A DNA stretch of 64,000 nucleotides, taken from an uncultured Exiguobacterium sp. GTDB lineage: Bacteria > Bacillota > Bacilli > Exiguobacteriales > Exiguobacteriaceae. Under the pieces are notes generated by a model. The model did not search any database. It was not told the DNA's origin and worked only from the letters and a program-made list of their open reading frames with translations. Each line of letters begins with the position of its first letter. The stretch's first letter is position 1. Shown here piece by piece: positions 39,357 to 47,417 of this stretch. The stretch is from contig CAJYMC010000007.1 of assembly GCA_913775715.1 (NCBI GenBank), positions 1 through 64,000 of the forward strand, given 5' to 3'. The position numbers were made by a program, and so were the translations under genes.

Positions 39357-40337
39357 TTAAAGGGTTTGGGGGACTTTTTGCAAGTATGGTTTACGCGATA
39401 GGCTATGCTCGGCGATGACTTTTCGAATCGTCCGTGTCTTTGAACGCATGACAAGGGATGTCGTCTCAACGATATCATCCGTCAAGAACTTAACGCCGTC
39501 GAGCATTTCGCCCGTCGTGACGCCGGTCGCGGCAAAGATACAGTCGTCGCTTTTGATGAGGTCATCAAGCGTTAAAAGTTGAAGCGGATCTTCAAGCCCC
39601 ATCCGGATGACACGAGCGGTTTCTTCTTCGTTCATCGGATGTAAGCGTGCCTGCATGTCGCCGCCCATCGCTTTAACGGCAGCAGCCGTGATGACACCTT
39701 CAGGAGCACCGCCTGTACCGATGAAGATATCGATTCCTGTCGCAGGAGAGAGTGGTGCGATTCCAGCCGAGACGTCACCGTCTTCAAATAGACGAACGCG
39801 TGCGCCCATCCGCATCGCAGCTTCGCGGAAGTGATCGTGACGCGGGCGATCCTGCATGATGACCGTGACGTCCTCAATCCGTTTGTTGTTGTATTGAGCT
39901 GCTTTTTCAATGATGACTTCAAGTGGATCGTCGAGCGAGACGTGCCCCTTCAAGTTCGGTCCAACTGTTAATTTATCCATATACATATCCGGTGCGTGGA
40001 GCAGGGCGCCTTGATCGGCAACGGCGATGACGACCATCGCATTACCGAGCCCTTTGGCAACGATGTTCGTACCTTCAAGCGGGTCGACGGCGATGTCAAC
40101 GATTGGACCGTTCGCTGTTCCGACACGTTCGCCGATGAAGAGCATCGGTGCTTCGTCGAGCTCACCTTCACCGATGACGACCGTTCCGTTCATGTTGACC
40201 GTGTTCAAGACTTCGCGCATCGCAGTCGTTGCTGCATCATCCGCTTCATTTTTCTTACCGCGACCAATCCATTGAGCAGAAGCTAATGCTGCTGCTTCCG
40301 TAGCGCGTACGATTTCCAGTGCGAGTTCCCGTTCCAT
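39357..40337 (-). CDS. glpX: Fructose-1,6-bisphosphatase, class II
   Basis: 326 residues from the ATG at 40337, preceded by GGAGG; the longer frame upstream has no RBS. Motifs EAAALASAQWIGRGKKNEADDAA, VVIGEGELDEAPML, DIAVDPLEGTN (metal-binding Asp/Glu), and GTGGAPEGVITAAAVKAMGG (about 190). Acts in gluconeogenesis; alternatively sedoheptulose bisphosphatase activity as in some GlpX. Confidence 0.95.
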   Translation of the reverse strand: MERELALEIVRATEAAALASAQWIGRGKKNEADDAATTAMREVLNTVNMNGTVVIGEGELDEAPMLFIGERVGTANGPIVDIAVDPLEGTNIVAKGLGNAMVVIAVADQGALLHAPDMYMDKLTVGPNLKGHVSLDDPLEVIIEKAAQYNNKRIEDVTVIMQDRPRHDHFREAAMRMGARVRLFEDGDVSAGIAPLSPATGIDIFIGTGGAPEGVITAAAVKAMGGDMQARLHPMNEEETARVIRMGLEDPLQLLTLDDLIKSDDCIFAATGVTTGEMLDGVKFLTDDIVETTSLVMRSKTRTIRKVIAEHSLSRKPYLQKVPQTL

Positions 40338-40488
40338 GTATATAACCTCCACGTCACCAATGTGACATACTATTTTCAGCAAAAATCTAAATTGAGGATA
40401 ACACATTGAGGAATGTGATGCAAATGACCTTTCTGCTTTTCAGGATTGCCGGATAACGATAAAATGGAGGATGTGAGGGGGAATGAAG

Positions 40489-40932
40489 ATGTATTTCGTC
40501 AATCGTCAAAAAATCGAAGAGACGGTCGTCTGTTATGAGACGGCACTTCGACAAAGTAAGGAAGTTACGGGGGATCCGGTGACGACGGCACTGGCTATGG
40601 AGCGGATTGGTTTTTTAGTCATCGAGAGTGTCATCGACATCGGAAACAGTATGATTGATGGATTCATCATGCGGGATCCGGGAAGTTATGAAGATATCAT
40701 CCTCATTTTAGAAGATGAGAAGGTGATCGATGGACCGCTCGCGACGAGTCTGAAGAAGCTCGTTGCGTTACGTACGTTGATCGTCCGGTCATTCACACAG
40801 TCGAGTATGGCGGAGATTCGGGCGGTACTTGAGACAGAGGAAGCAGAACTACGTCGTTTCCCGGAAGCGATTCGCCGGTATATTGAGACAGAACTCGGAC
40901 CGGTGTCTGCATTTTTACCAAACGAGGAGTGA
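40489..40932 (+). CDS. yutE: YutE-like DUF86 (HEPN-fold) protein
   Basis: 147 residues, all-helical, related to HepT/DUF86. Motifs AMERIGFLVIESVIDIGNSMIDG (about 39) and LKKLVALRTLIVRSF (about 85). In HepT toxins the second motif ends in RX4-6H; here the position has LIVRSF with no histidine, so RNase activity is unlikely. No MNT partner gene lies next to it. ATG 40489 is 8 bases from GAGGGGG; ATG 40483 would be only 2 bases away. Followed six bases later by yutF. Confidence 0.78.
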   Translation: MYFVNRQKIEETVVCYETALRQSKEVTGDPVTTALAMERIGFLVIESVIDIGNSMIDGFIMRDPGSYEDIILILEDEKVIDGPLATSLKKLVALRTLIVRSFTQSSMAEIRAVLETEEAELRRFPEAIRRYIETELGPVSAFLPNEE

Positions 40933-40938
40933 GTCAGG

Positions 40939-41703
40939 ATGAAGGCAAAAGGCTATTTATTTGATTTAGATGGAACGATGTATAACGGAACGGAACCGGT
41001 AAAAGAAGCGGTCGATTTCGTCAATCGTCTGCAAGCAGAAGGCATTCCGTATTTGTTCGTGACGAATAATGCGTCGATGACGGCAGAAGCCGTGGCGGAG
41101 AAGCTACGCGGGATGGGTGTTCATTCCGATGCGAAACACGTCTTGACGAGTGCGATGGCGACTGGTCGTTATATCGCTGATCTATCACCGAAAGCGCGCG
41201 TCTATGCGATCGGTGAGACAGGACTGATCGATGCGCTTGAACGGGAAGGGTTAGACGTCGTCGCAACGGAAGCGGCAGATTACGTCGTCATCGGTCTTGA
41301 CCGTCAGATCACGTATGAAAAACTCGCTGTCGGTGCCCTCGCGATTCGTGCCGGTGCGCGCTTCATCTCGACGAACGGAGACATCGCGATTCCGACAGAA
41401 CGTGGATTCTTGCCAGGAAACGGTGCCTTGACGTCCGTCCTGCGCGTGACGACGGAGAAGGAACCGTTCTTCATCGGTAAACCGGAACCGGTCATGGTCG
41501 ATATCGCAACGGAGATGATCGGTCTGTCAAAAGAAGACGTCATCATGGTCGGGGATAACTACCATACAGATATCCTATTCGGAATCAATGGAGGCATCCG
41601 GACGATGCACGTCAATTCCGGTGTCCACACACCTGTCTTCATTCAAGGTCAGGATCGTCAACCGACATATATGGTCGATACGTTAGCCGAATGGATTCTA
41701 TGA
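40939..41703 (+). CDS. yutF: HAD-family phosphatase YutF (NagD-like)
   Basis: 254 residues; HAD superfamily subclass IIA. Motif I FDLDGTMYNG, motif II FVTNNAS, Lys motif region FIGKPEPVM and motif III VMVGDNYHTDI. A sugar or nucleotide phosphatase, true substrate unknown. Sits behind yutE with a 6-base gap and near yutD and yutI as in B. subtilis. Confidence 0.9.
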   Translation: MKAKGYLFDLDGTMYNGTEPVKEAVDFVNRLQAEGIPYLFVTNNASMTAEAVAEKLRGMGVHSDAKHVLTSAMATGRYIADLSPKARVYAIGETGLIDALEREGLDVVATEAADYVVIGLDRQITYEKLAVGALAIRAGARFISTNGDIAIPTERGFLPGNGALTSVLRVTTEKEPFFIGKPEPVMVDIATEMIGLSKEDVIMVGDNYHTDILFGINGGIRTMHVNSGVHTPVFIQGQDRQPTYMVDTLAEWIL

Positions 41704-41709
41704 ATCAAA

Positions 41710-41739
41710 AAATCCCGAACGAGAATTCGTTCGGGATTT
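41710..41739. terminator. Bidirectional terminator
   Basis: AAATCCCGAACGA pairs perfectly with TCGTTCGGGATTT around GAAT, between yutF and the convergent NifU-like gene. Confidence 0.9.
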
Positions 41740-41745
41740 CATGTA

Positions 41746-41973
41746 TTAGAAGACTTGTTCGACTTCAACGACGCCAGCGACTTCTTCAAGAAGGGCACGT
41801 TCGATACCGGCCTTCAATGTGATCGTTGAACTTGGGCAGCTACCACAAGCTCCCATCAAACGGAGTTTTACGATTCCGTCTTCTACATCTACGAGTTCAA
41901 CGTCTCCTCCATCACGAAGAAGGAACGGACGCAATTTTTCAAGAACTTCATTCACTTGATCAAACATTTCCAT
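41746..41973 (-). CDS. yutI: NifU C-terminal-like Fe-S carrier
   Basis: 75 residues; NifU C-terminal domain with [20 protein letters not shown] and the CXXC cluster site [14 protein letters not shown]. Likely carries or delivers Fe-S clusters. ATG at 41973 is chosen because the family begins at [22 protein letters not shown] lies upstream. Divergent from yuzD. Confidence 0.92.
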   Translation of the reverse strand: MEMFDQVNEVLEKLRPFLLRDGGDVELVDVEDGIVKLRLMGACGSCPSSTITLKAGIERALLEEVAGVVEVEQVF

Positions 41974-42082
41974 GCGTAAACACATCCTTTCGTATAGTTT
42001 CATTGTAACAGGGTTGAAAAATGTTCTCAATCTGGAAAACTTGTATACTAAAGAGGAGAGAATTGAAAAGGGGGACTTCAAG

Positions 42083-42379
42083 ATGGAAATCACGGTCTAC
42101 GGAACAGCGGTCACTTGTCCGAGTTGTGTCGGGGCACCCAGCTCGGAAGAGACGTTCAGTTGGCTACAAGCCGTCCTCGGGCGGAAATATGAGCAAACGA
42201 TGACGCTACGTTATGTCGATTTCGAGACAGCCACATCAGATCAATGGACGGAAGCGCTAAAAGAGGATGTCTATTTTTATCCATTGATCGTGCTCGATGA
42301 TGAGATGATTGACGAGGGGTACGTCAAACTGAAGACGATTACGGCAGCGATTGATGCGAAGTTAAGTCAGACGGGGTGA
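42083..42379 (+). CDS. yuzD: YuzD family protein (DUF1462)
   Basis: 98 residues with a thioredoxin-like pattern: [26 protein letters not shown] has the TCPSC motif at about residues 12-16, and [18 protein letters not shown] a thioredoxin-type strand. Probably a redox or Fe-S related small protein; role unknown. AAAGGGGG precedes ATG 42083. Divergent from yutI, as in B. subtilis. Confidence 0.83.
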   Translation: MEITVYGTAVTCPSCVGAPSSEETFSWLQAVLGRKYEQTMTLRYVDFETATSDQWTEALKEDVYFYPLIVLDDEMIDEGYVKLKTITAAIDAKLSQTG

Positions 42380-42385
42380 ACGACA

Positions 42386-42418
42386 AAGAGGTATCCCAAA
42401 GATCGGGACACCTCTTTT
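42386..42418. terminator. Bidirectional terminator
   Basis: AAAGAGGTATCCC pairs with CGGGACACCTCTTT (one G-U), with T tracts on both strands, between yuzD and yutJ. Confidence 0.88.
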
Positions 42419-42420
42419 GC

Positions 42421-43473
42421 TCATTTAATCTTTTTGTGTTTCCATAAGACACCGGACTTCAAGAGACGTGGGACTTTCCCCGTCAGCGCTTGCTTGCCCA
42501 TCACGATCCCGAAACCATCTGATTTCCCGAGCGATCCGAGCATTCCGCGCAGTTTGATTTCTGGCAGTTTCGGCAATTTTTTCCCTTGCCACTTCGCTTG
42601 CAAGACGTCGACGACTTGTTCTGCCTGATGTTCTGCGAGTTGACCACTTGGCGCATACGGCAAGCTGGCACAATCGCCGATGACGAAGACGTTATCGTAT
42701 TCTGGTACGTGATGATGTGCCGTCAATTTGATCCGACCGCCACTGTCTGCAGCAAAGCCGAGATCACGAACGACTTTGACCGGTTGTGTACCTGCCGTCC
42801 AAATCGTCAAGTCAGATGGATACGTATCGTCGCCGTTTCGGACGTCGTCCGCTGTGACGAGCGTGACGTTCGAATTGTTGATGACGTCCACGTCATGCTC
42901 CTCGAACCATTCCTGGACGTAAGACGAGACTTTGTCGGATAAGAACGACAAGACGGATGGACCGCGGTCGAACAGACGGATCGTTAAATCTTTTCGGCTC
43001 TCGTGCAGTTCACTGGCAAGTTCGACACCGGATAGACCAGCACCGACGATCGAAACGACGGATCCTGGTGATAGACCGCAAATCGCTTGTTGTGTTTTGC
43101 GCGACTCTTCCAGTGTCTGGATGCTATATGTAAATTCTTGAGCACCCGGAATGTTATGGTATTTATCCTCGCAACCGAGAGCGATGATCAAGTCATCATA
43201 GAATAGTTCTGATCCATCCTGCAGGTGGACCGTATTCGTCTCTGGTGAGATTTTGATGACATGTCCATATTTATAGGTAAGATGTTTCCCCTCCGGAAAT
43301 TCAATCCGGACATCCCGATCTGATAATGTACCTGCTGCGAGTGCGTAGTATTCCGTTTTGAGTGCGTGGTATGGTAGACGGTCGACGAGCGTGACGGCAA
43401 CTTCCTCGTCCTTGAATCGCTCACAAATCCGCATTCCACCATATCCTCCGCCGAGTACGACCAATTGCTTCAT
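42421..43473 (-). CDS. yutJ: FAD-dependent NADH dehydrogenase-like protein YutJ
   Basis: 350 residues of the type II NADH dehydrogenase family. FAD loop VVLGGGYGGMRICERF (residues 4-19), NAD loop VSIVGAGLSGVELASEL (about 140), and VFVIGDCASLP (about 270) followed by EHQAEQVV. A paralogue, at 48660, is the likely main respiratory enzyme. RBS AAGGGGG. Orientation and neighbours (yuzD, yuzB) match B. subtilis yutJ. Confidence 0.86.
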   Translation of the reverse strand: MKQLVVLGGGYGGMRICERFKDEEVAVTLVDRLPYHALKTEYYALAAGTLSDRDVRIEFPEGKHLTYKYGHVIKISPETNTVHLQDGSELFYDDLIIALGCEDKYHNIPGAQEFTYSIQTLEESRKTQQAICGLSPGSVVSIVGAGLSGVELASELHESRKDLTIRLFDRGPSVLSFLSDKVSSYVQEWFEEHDVDVINNSNVTLVTADDVRNGDDTYPSDLTIWTAGTQPVKVVRDLGFAADSGGRIKLTAHHHVPEYDNVFVIGDCASLPYAPSGQLAEHQAEQVVDVLQAKWQGKKLPKLPEIKLRGMLGSLGKSDGFGIVMGKQALTGKVPRLLKSGVLWKHKKIK

Positions 43474-43565
43474 AACGTAAAATCCCCCTTAGTTCCCCTA
43501 AATCAGTCTGACCTTGTATAATACGACATGAGGCAGGTCGTTTCCTGCTTGAAGGAGGAAAAAAA

Positions 43566-43799
43566 GTGAATCCGATTATTGAATTTTGTATTAGTAACTT
43601 AGCGGCGGGTACACAGGTCGTCATGGAGCAACTCGAACGTGACCCGAATGTCGACGTCGTCGAATACGGTTGCCTCGGCTATTGCGGGATTTGTTCGCTC
43701 GATCATTTTTGTCTCGTCGATGGTGAGACCGTCGTAGGCGAAACACCGGAAGAGTTGCTCGAGAAGATTTACCTGAAAATCGAAGAGAACGAGCTGTGA
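43566..43799 (+). CDS. yuzB: YuzB family protein (DUF1450)
   Basis: 77 residues with a GTG start after AAGGAGG. Four cysteines in FCISNL, YGCLGYCGICSLDHFC suggest a metal or Fe-S binding site; the N-terminal PIIEFCISNLAAGTQ and C-terminal LVDGETVVGETPEELL are typical. Function unknown. Divergent from yutJ. Confidence 0.85.
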   Translation: MNPIIEFCISNLAAGTQVVMEQLERDPNVDVVEYGCLGYCGICSLDHFCLVDGETVVGETPEELLEKIYLKIEENEL

Positions 43800-43815
43800 A
43801 CAAAGACAGCCAAAA

Positions 43816-43845
43816 AATCCCCTCGTTCATCTGAACGAGGGGATT
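43816..43845. terminator. Bidirectional terminator
   Basis: AATCCCCTCGTTCA pairs perfectly with TGAACGAGGGGATT. On the plus strand the T tract is short; on the minus strand TTTTTGGC follows. Confidence 0.85.
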
Positions 43846-43875
43846 CGTGTCCGTCAGCGGGCGCAGCTTTTCGGA

Positions 43876-44442
43876 TTAAGCGGATTGTTGACGGCGCATC
43901 ATCCATGGTCGTAGTTTCAAGAACAGTGGAATGAAGAGTGCCGAGATAAACAATGCTTTAATGACGTTAAACGGTAAGATACCGGCTGTGATCGCTGTCC
44001 ATTTGACAGCTGGATCCGCCATGTAGTCCATACCGAGGAACCATGCATACGCTGGAAGGATCAAGATATAGTTGAGGATTGCAAGACCGAGTGCCATCGT
44101 AATCGTACCAGCGATGAGACCAGTTGCGAGACCTTGTGTTGATTTCTTTTTGTGGTAGAACCAGCTGACAGGAAGCACGAATGCGATACCAGCAGCAAAG
44201 TTTGCGAATTCTCCGACCGGAACACCACTTCCGCGGAAGATATAGTACAACACGTTCTTCAATGCTTCGACGATGACACCTGCGACCGGTGAGAACATGA
44301 TCGCTGCGACGAGAGCAGGAACATCACTGAAGTCGATCTTCAGATAGTTCGGTAAGAACGGTAGTGGAAAATTGATAAGCATAAGAACAAATGAGATTGA
44401 ACCTAACATTGACAGAGTGACCATTTTTTGTGTGCGTTTCAT
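43876..44442 (-). CDS. ribU: ECF riboflavin transporter, substrate-binding subunit
   Basis: 188 residues, six predicted transmembrane helices, S component of an energy-coupling factor transporter. Marks: SMLGSISFVLMLINFPLPFLP at the N-terminus, LKIDFSDVPALVAAIMFSPVAG (about 45) and FRGSGVPVGEFANFAAG. Riboflavin specificity follows from the FMN riboswitch upstream. Start ATG 44442 has AAGGAG about 11 bases upstream; the long open frame beyond it runs through the riboswitch and is not coding. The shared EcfA/T module is not in the window. Confidence 0.93.
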   Translation of the reverse strand: MKRTQKMVTLSMLGSISFVLMLINFPLPFLPNYLKIDFSDVPALVAAIMFSPVAGVIVEALKNVLYYIFRGSGVPVGEFANFAAGIAFVLPVSWFYHKKKSTQGLATGLIAGTITMALGLAILNYILILPAYAWFLGMDYMADPAVKWTAITAGILPFNVIKALFISALFIPLFLKLRPWMMRRQQSA

Positions 44443-44502
44443 ACGAGTATTGTCTCCTTTTGCTCGTTCCTCTCGATGAAGTATTGGCATGACTGCGTCC
44501 AT

Positions 44503-44534
44503 AAAGAAACCCCTATTGATGAGATCAACAGGGG
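44503..44534 (-). terminator. FMN riboswitch terminator
   Basis: On the minus strand CCCCTGTTGAT pairs with ATCAATAGGGG and is followed by TTTCTTT. It lies between the FMN aptamer and ribU, so riboflavin/FMN should stop transcription here. Confidence 0.85.
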
Positions 44535-44599
44535 AGAAGTCCGCATTAAATAAACCTAATCGATTGTTGCAAAAATCGATCAAATTTAAACTCATGCCG

Positions 44600-44735
44600 C
44601 CATCTTCTCCCATCCAGACTGTACTGTCGGCTCCTGAATTACACAGAATCAGCAAATAGCGCCCTATTCGCTCGCGGGCTTCAACTCAATAAGAGTTGTT
44701 TACCGCCGGTCGGGAATTTCACCCTGCCCTGAAGA
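44600..44735 (-). promoter_or_regulatory. FMN riboswitch (RFN element)
   Basis: Read on the minus strand: AGGGCAGGGTGAAATTCCCG, ACCGGCGGTAAA, a variable arm with AACTCTTATTGAGTT, AGCCCGCGAGCG, GAGCCGACAGTACAGTCTGG and ATGGGAGAAGATGG. These are the conserved blocks of the RFN aptamer in order. Controls ribU. Confidence 0.97.
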
Positions 44736-44851
44736 TGGAACGATTATTTTATTGTACATACCATTTATACAACGAATTCAAGATAGTTTCAAGCAACTAG
44801 GTTTCGATTCACTCAGAAGTTGCGTATACTAAAGAAAAGGAAGGTGATGAC

Positions 44852-45202
44852 ATGATCCATTTAACGGAGGCAGCAGCGTTACAAGTCCAGGACATGATGG
44901 CGCAGGCACCAGCAGATGAACGGAATCTTCGGATGCTCGTCCAAGGTGGTGGATGTAGTGGTCTGTCGTACGGAATGGGATTCGATCAACAGAAAGAAAC
45001 CGATCTCGTTTTCGAACAGCACGGCGTGACCGTCATCGTGGACGAAAAAGATTATCCGGTCGTCAAAGGACTGGAAATCGATTATAAACAGTCGATGCTC
45101 GGCGGCGGATTCACAATCACGAATCCGAATGCTATCGCAACATGCGGTTGCGGGACATCGTTCCGGACGGCAACGAATGCTGGGACACCGGGTGGCTGTT
45201 AA
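44852..45202 (+). CDS. erpA: HesB/IscA-family Fe-S carrier (ErpA-like)
   Basis: 116 residues. A-type carrier with LVQGGGCSGLSYGMGF (first cysteine, about 35) and the C-terminal CGCGTSF (about 98-104). B. subtilis yutM counterpart by length and neighbours. It has an extra C-terminal cysteine (GTPGGC end). A likely -10 TATACT lies at 44825-44830. AAGGTG precedes the ATG. It probably receives clusters from the SUF system. Confidence 0.9.
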   Translation: MIHLTEAAALQVQDMMAQAPADERNLRMLVQGGGCSGLSYGMGFDQQKETDLVFEQHGVTVIVDEKDYPVVKGLEIDYKQSMLGGGFTITNPNAIATCGCGTSFRTATNAGTPGGC

Positions 45203-45209
45203 TGAATCC

Positions 45210-45237
45210 AATCGTGGACATCGTCCACGATTTTTTT
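45210..45237 (+). terminator. erpA terminator
   Basis: AATCGTGGAC-ATC-GTCCACGATT followed by TTTTT. Confidence 0.92.
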
Positions 45238-45320
45238 ATTGCCTTCATACAGGAGACCTGTTCCGTTGACTCGAAATATTTAAGAGAGTGAATGCTACTA
45301 CGAACAGGGAGGGCTTCAGG

Positions 45321-46187
45321 ATGAGAAAAGTATTGATCTTCGGGGGAACACGCTATTTCGGACGCCGGCTTGCAATTCGCTTAGCTGATTCGGGGGATGA
45401 CGTGACGATTGTCACACGCGGCGAGCATACACCACCGGTCGCGAAGGGATTGACATTTTTCAAAGGGGACCGGACGTCAAGTAGTACGATGAAGGACTTA
45501 AGCCAGCAACACTGGGATGTCATCTATGACAATATCTGTTTCACGCCGTATCAAGCAAAGCTCGCGATCGACGCGTTTGAAGGAAAAGTCGGGCGTTACG
45601 TGTTGACGTCGACGATGTCTGTCTATGAAGGCGGTGGTGCGAATATCACCGAGCGTGCCTATAACCCGTTTCCCGGGAAATATGATCTCGAGAAGGAACA
45701 TGGATATGGTGAAGGGAAACGCCAAGCGGAGAGTTATTTCTTCCAACGGGCGACGTTCCCGGTCGTTGCGGTCCGCTTCCCAGTCGTTCTCGGACCAGAT
45801 GATTATACGGAACGGCTCGTTTTCCATATTAAACGGGCGCTTGACGGACGGCCGATCGTTGCCGAGAACACATACGCGAAGATGGGTTATATCTCAAGTT
45901 ACGAAGCCGCTGCCTTTCTTGAGTGGTGTGGTCGCTCCGAACTGACGGGACCGATCAACGCTGCGAGTGACGGTGTCTTATCGATTCAAGACCTAGTGGA
46001 TAAAATCGACCGCGTTGCGGGGACGACAAGTCAACTCGTCGCAAAAGGAGAGGATGAATCGCCTCTTGCGCCAGAACGCGATTTTTATATGGATACGACA
46101 GCCGCCAAACAAGCGGGCTATCTGTTCCAACATGTCGATGACTGGCTTGATCGTTTGATTGAAGAGGAGGTGCGCAATCACCAATGA
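45321..46187 (+). CDS. NAD-dependent epimerase/dehydratase family protein
   Basis: 288 residues; extended short-chain dehydrogenase fold. Rossmann loop LIFGGTRYFGRRLAIRL (about 5-21; GGTxxxG), then VRFPVVLGPDDYTERLVFHI. The usual YxxxK catalytic pair is not obvious (YGEGKRQAE may serve), like CSP41/isoflavone reductase-like members. Substrate unknown. GGGAGGG precedes ATG 45321; first of three genes whose stops and starts overlap with two acetyltransferases. Confidence 0.82.
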   Translation: MRKVLIFGGTRYFGRRLAIRLADSGDDVTIVTRGEHTPPVAKGLTFFKGDRTSSSTMKDLSQQHWDVIYDNICFTPYQAKLAIDAFEGKVGRYVLTSTMSVYEGGGANITERAYNPFPGKYDLEKEHGYGEGKRQAESYFFQRATFPVVAVRFPVVLGPDDYTERLVFHIKRALDGRPIVAENTYAKMGYISSYEAAAFLEWCGRSELTGPINAASDGVLSIQDLVDKIDRVAGTTSQLVAKGEDESPLAPERDFYMDTTAAKQAGYLFQHVDDWLDRLIEEEVRNHQ

Positions 46188-46687
46188 TGCAGTTGATGAA
46201 ACCAACTCTTGCATGGGAGACAGAATACCGCGCCTTTTTAGAAGACTGGCGAGAGTCGGGCGAAACGATCGTGCCGGAAGCAGTCGGAGACACATATGAG
46301 CCGCTCGGCGCTTATTTTGCGGAACTGAAGGAAATGGAGACAACGGTCAGACCGGGTCTTGTCACCCATTCGACGTACTGGATGGTCGACGGACAACGAA
46401 TCGTCGGCGCGTTAAACTTCCGGCATGACTTGACGGAGAACTTAAAATTGTACGGCGGACATATCGGATACGGCATCCGACCATCCGAGCGTCAGAAAGG
46501 ATATGCGACGACCGGTCTTCGATTGGCGCTTGAAGAAGCGCGGCAACGTGGACTCGATCAAGTGCTGTTGACGTGTGGCGTTGATAATCTAGCATCTCGC
46601 CGTGTCATCTTGACGAACGGCGGACGAGAAATTGAGCCGACTGTTCATAATGGACGCGAGACACGTCGCTTCATCATCCTGTTATGA
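46184..46687 (+). CDS. GNAT-family N-acetyltransferase
   Basis: 167 residues. Acetyl-CoA loop GYGIRPSERQKGYAT (about 92-106), GALNFRHDLTENL before it, and VDNLASRRVILTNGG after it; this layout is that of the YkwB/YjdJ-like GNAT group. Substrate unknown. Overlaps the epimerase stop and the next gene by four bases each. Confidence 0.85.
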   Translation: MMQLMKPTLAWETEYRAFLEDWRESGETIVPEAVGDTYEPLGAYFAELKEMETTVRPGLVTHSTYWMVDGQRIVGALNFRHDLTENLKLYGGHIGYGIRPSERQKGYATTGLRLALEEARQRGLDQVLLTCGVDNLASRRVILTNGGREIEPTVHNGRETRRFIILL

Positions 46688-47175
46688 GAATCCGTGAAGC
46701 ACGTCTAGAAGATGCGCCCGCGATCGCCCGCGTTCATATTGATACCTGGAGAGAGACGTATCAAGGGATCATTCCAGATCCGTATTTAGCACAGTTGTCG
46801 CATGCGAAACGGACGAAACAATGGGGACAGACGTTAATTGATCAACGCGTGTATGTTGCCCTGTCAGGAGAAGAAATCGTTGGCTTCGCGCAAGGTGGAC
46901 CCAGTCGAAGTGATGCGCGTGAAGGGGAGCTTTATGCGATTTATGTCTTACAAGCGTCTCAAGGACAAGGACTCGGAAAAGCGTTGTTTCAACGCATCGC
47001 TGAGGACTTAGCGGAATATGAGACGATGCAGGTTTCTGTTTTGCAGGATAATCCAGCGTGCCAGTTTTACGAGCGATTCGGTGGTCAGGTCTTCGAAGAA
47101 TCGATGATTGAGCGAGGTGGGGTCGAACTCGTGCAACGGGTTTACCGGATACCGGTTAAAAGATCATCTGTATGA
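46684..47175 (+). CDS. GNAT-family N-acetyltransferase
   Basis: 163 residues. IREARLEDAPAIARVHIDTW and YQGIIPDPYLAQL at the N-terminus, acetyl-CoA loop LQASQGQGLGKALFQ (about 95) and ENPACQFYERFGG-type motif (DNPACQFYERFGG). Target unknown. Last gene of the three-gene unit; copy C of the structured RNA element begins five bases after its stop codon. Confidence 0.87.
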   Translation: MRIREARLEDAPAIARVHIDTWRETYQGIIPDPYLAQLSHAKRTKQWGQTLIDQRVYVALSGEEIVGFAQGGPSRSDAREGELYAIYVLQASQGQGLGKALFQRIAEDLAEYETMQVSVLQDNPACQFYERFGGQVFEESMIERGGVELVQRVYRIPVKRSSV

Positions 47176-47180
47176 AATCA

Positions 47181-47328
47181 GACGTTTTCAACATCTTCGC
47201 TTTCCTCAGGCGGGATGTAAGCCGCGCCAATTCCCATTCCATGTGATCTGTCGGGTCTTACCTATCCCTGACGGAAGCACACATCGTGCTTCCTTTTCCT
47301 GTAGGAGTCGAAGATGTTTGTTCACGTC
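47181..47328 (+). ncRNA. Repeated structured RNA element, copy C
   Basis: Closest to copy A. Helices: GACG (47181-47184) with CGTC (47325-47328); AACATCTTCG (47190-47199) with CGAAGATGTT (47309-47318); inner arm GTAAG with CTTAC; hairpin GAAGCAC-acatc-GTGCTTC. Conserved blocks are GCTTTCCTCAGGCGGGA, CCCTGACGGAAGC and TTTTCCTGTAGGAGTCG. Where sequence differs from A and B, pairing is kept. In sense just after the acetyltransferase stop codon and before a long hairpin. Confidence 0.6.
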
Positions 47329-47346
47329 CTAGATGTAATTCCATCA

Positions 47347-47400
47347 AAATAAGAGGTCGGACTCCGATATGTCATCCGGAATTCGACCTCTTATTTGTTT
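47347..47400. terminator. Long hairpin, probable bidirectional terminator
   Basis: AAATAAGAGGTCGGA... pairs with ...TTCGACCTCTTATTT (47382-47396), extended by CTCCG/CCGGA, and followed by GTTTT. Serves the acetyltransferase unit plus copy C, and the convergent yumC gene. Confidence 0.8.
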
Positions 47401-47417
47401 TAAGCCATTCAGTTATC

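Noticed and set aside
42014-42049. TTGAAA...TATACT as a yuzD promoter
   Set aside because: The spacer is 24 bases, too long for a SigA promoter; only the -10 is plausible.
44443-44655. N-terminal extension of ribU by 71 residues
   Set aside because: The open frame runs back through the riboswitch terminator and aptamer; the family starts at MKRTQKM, with an RBS before it.
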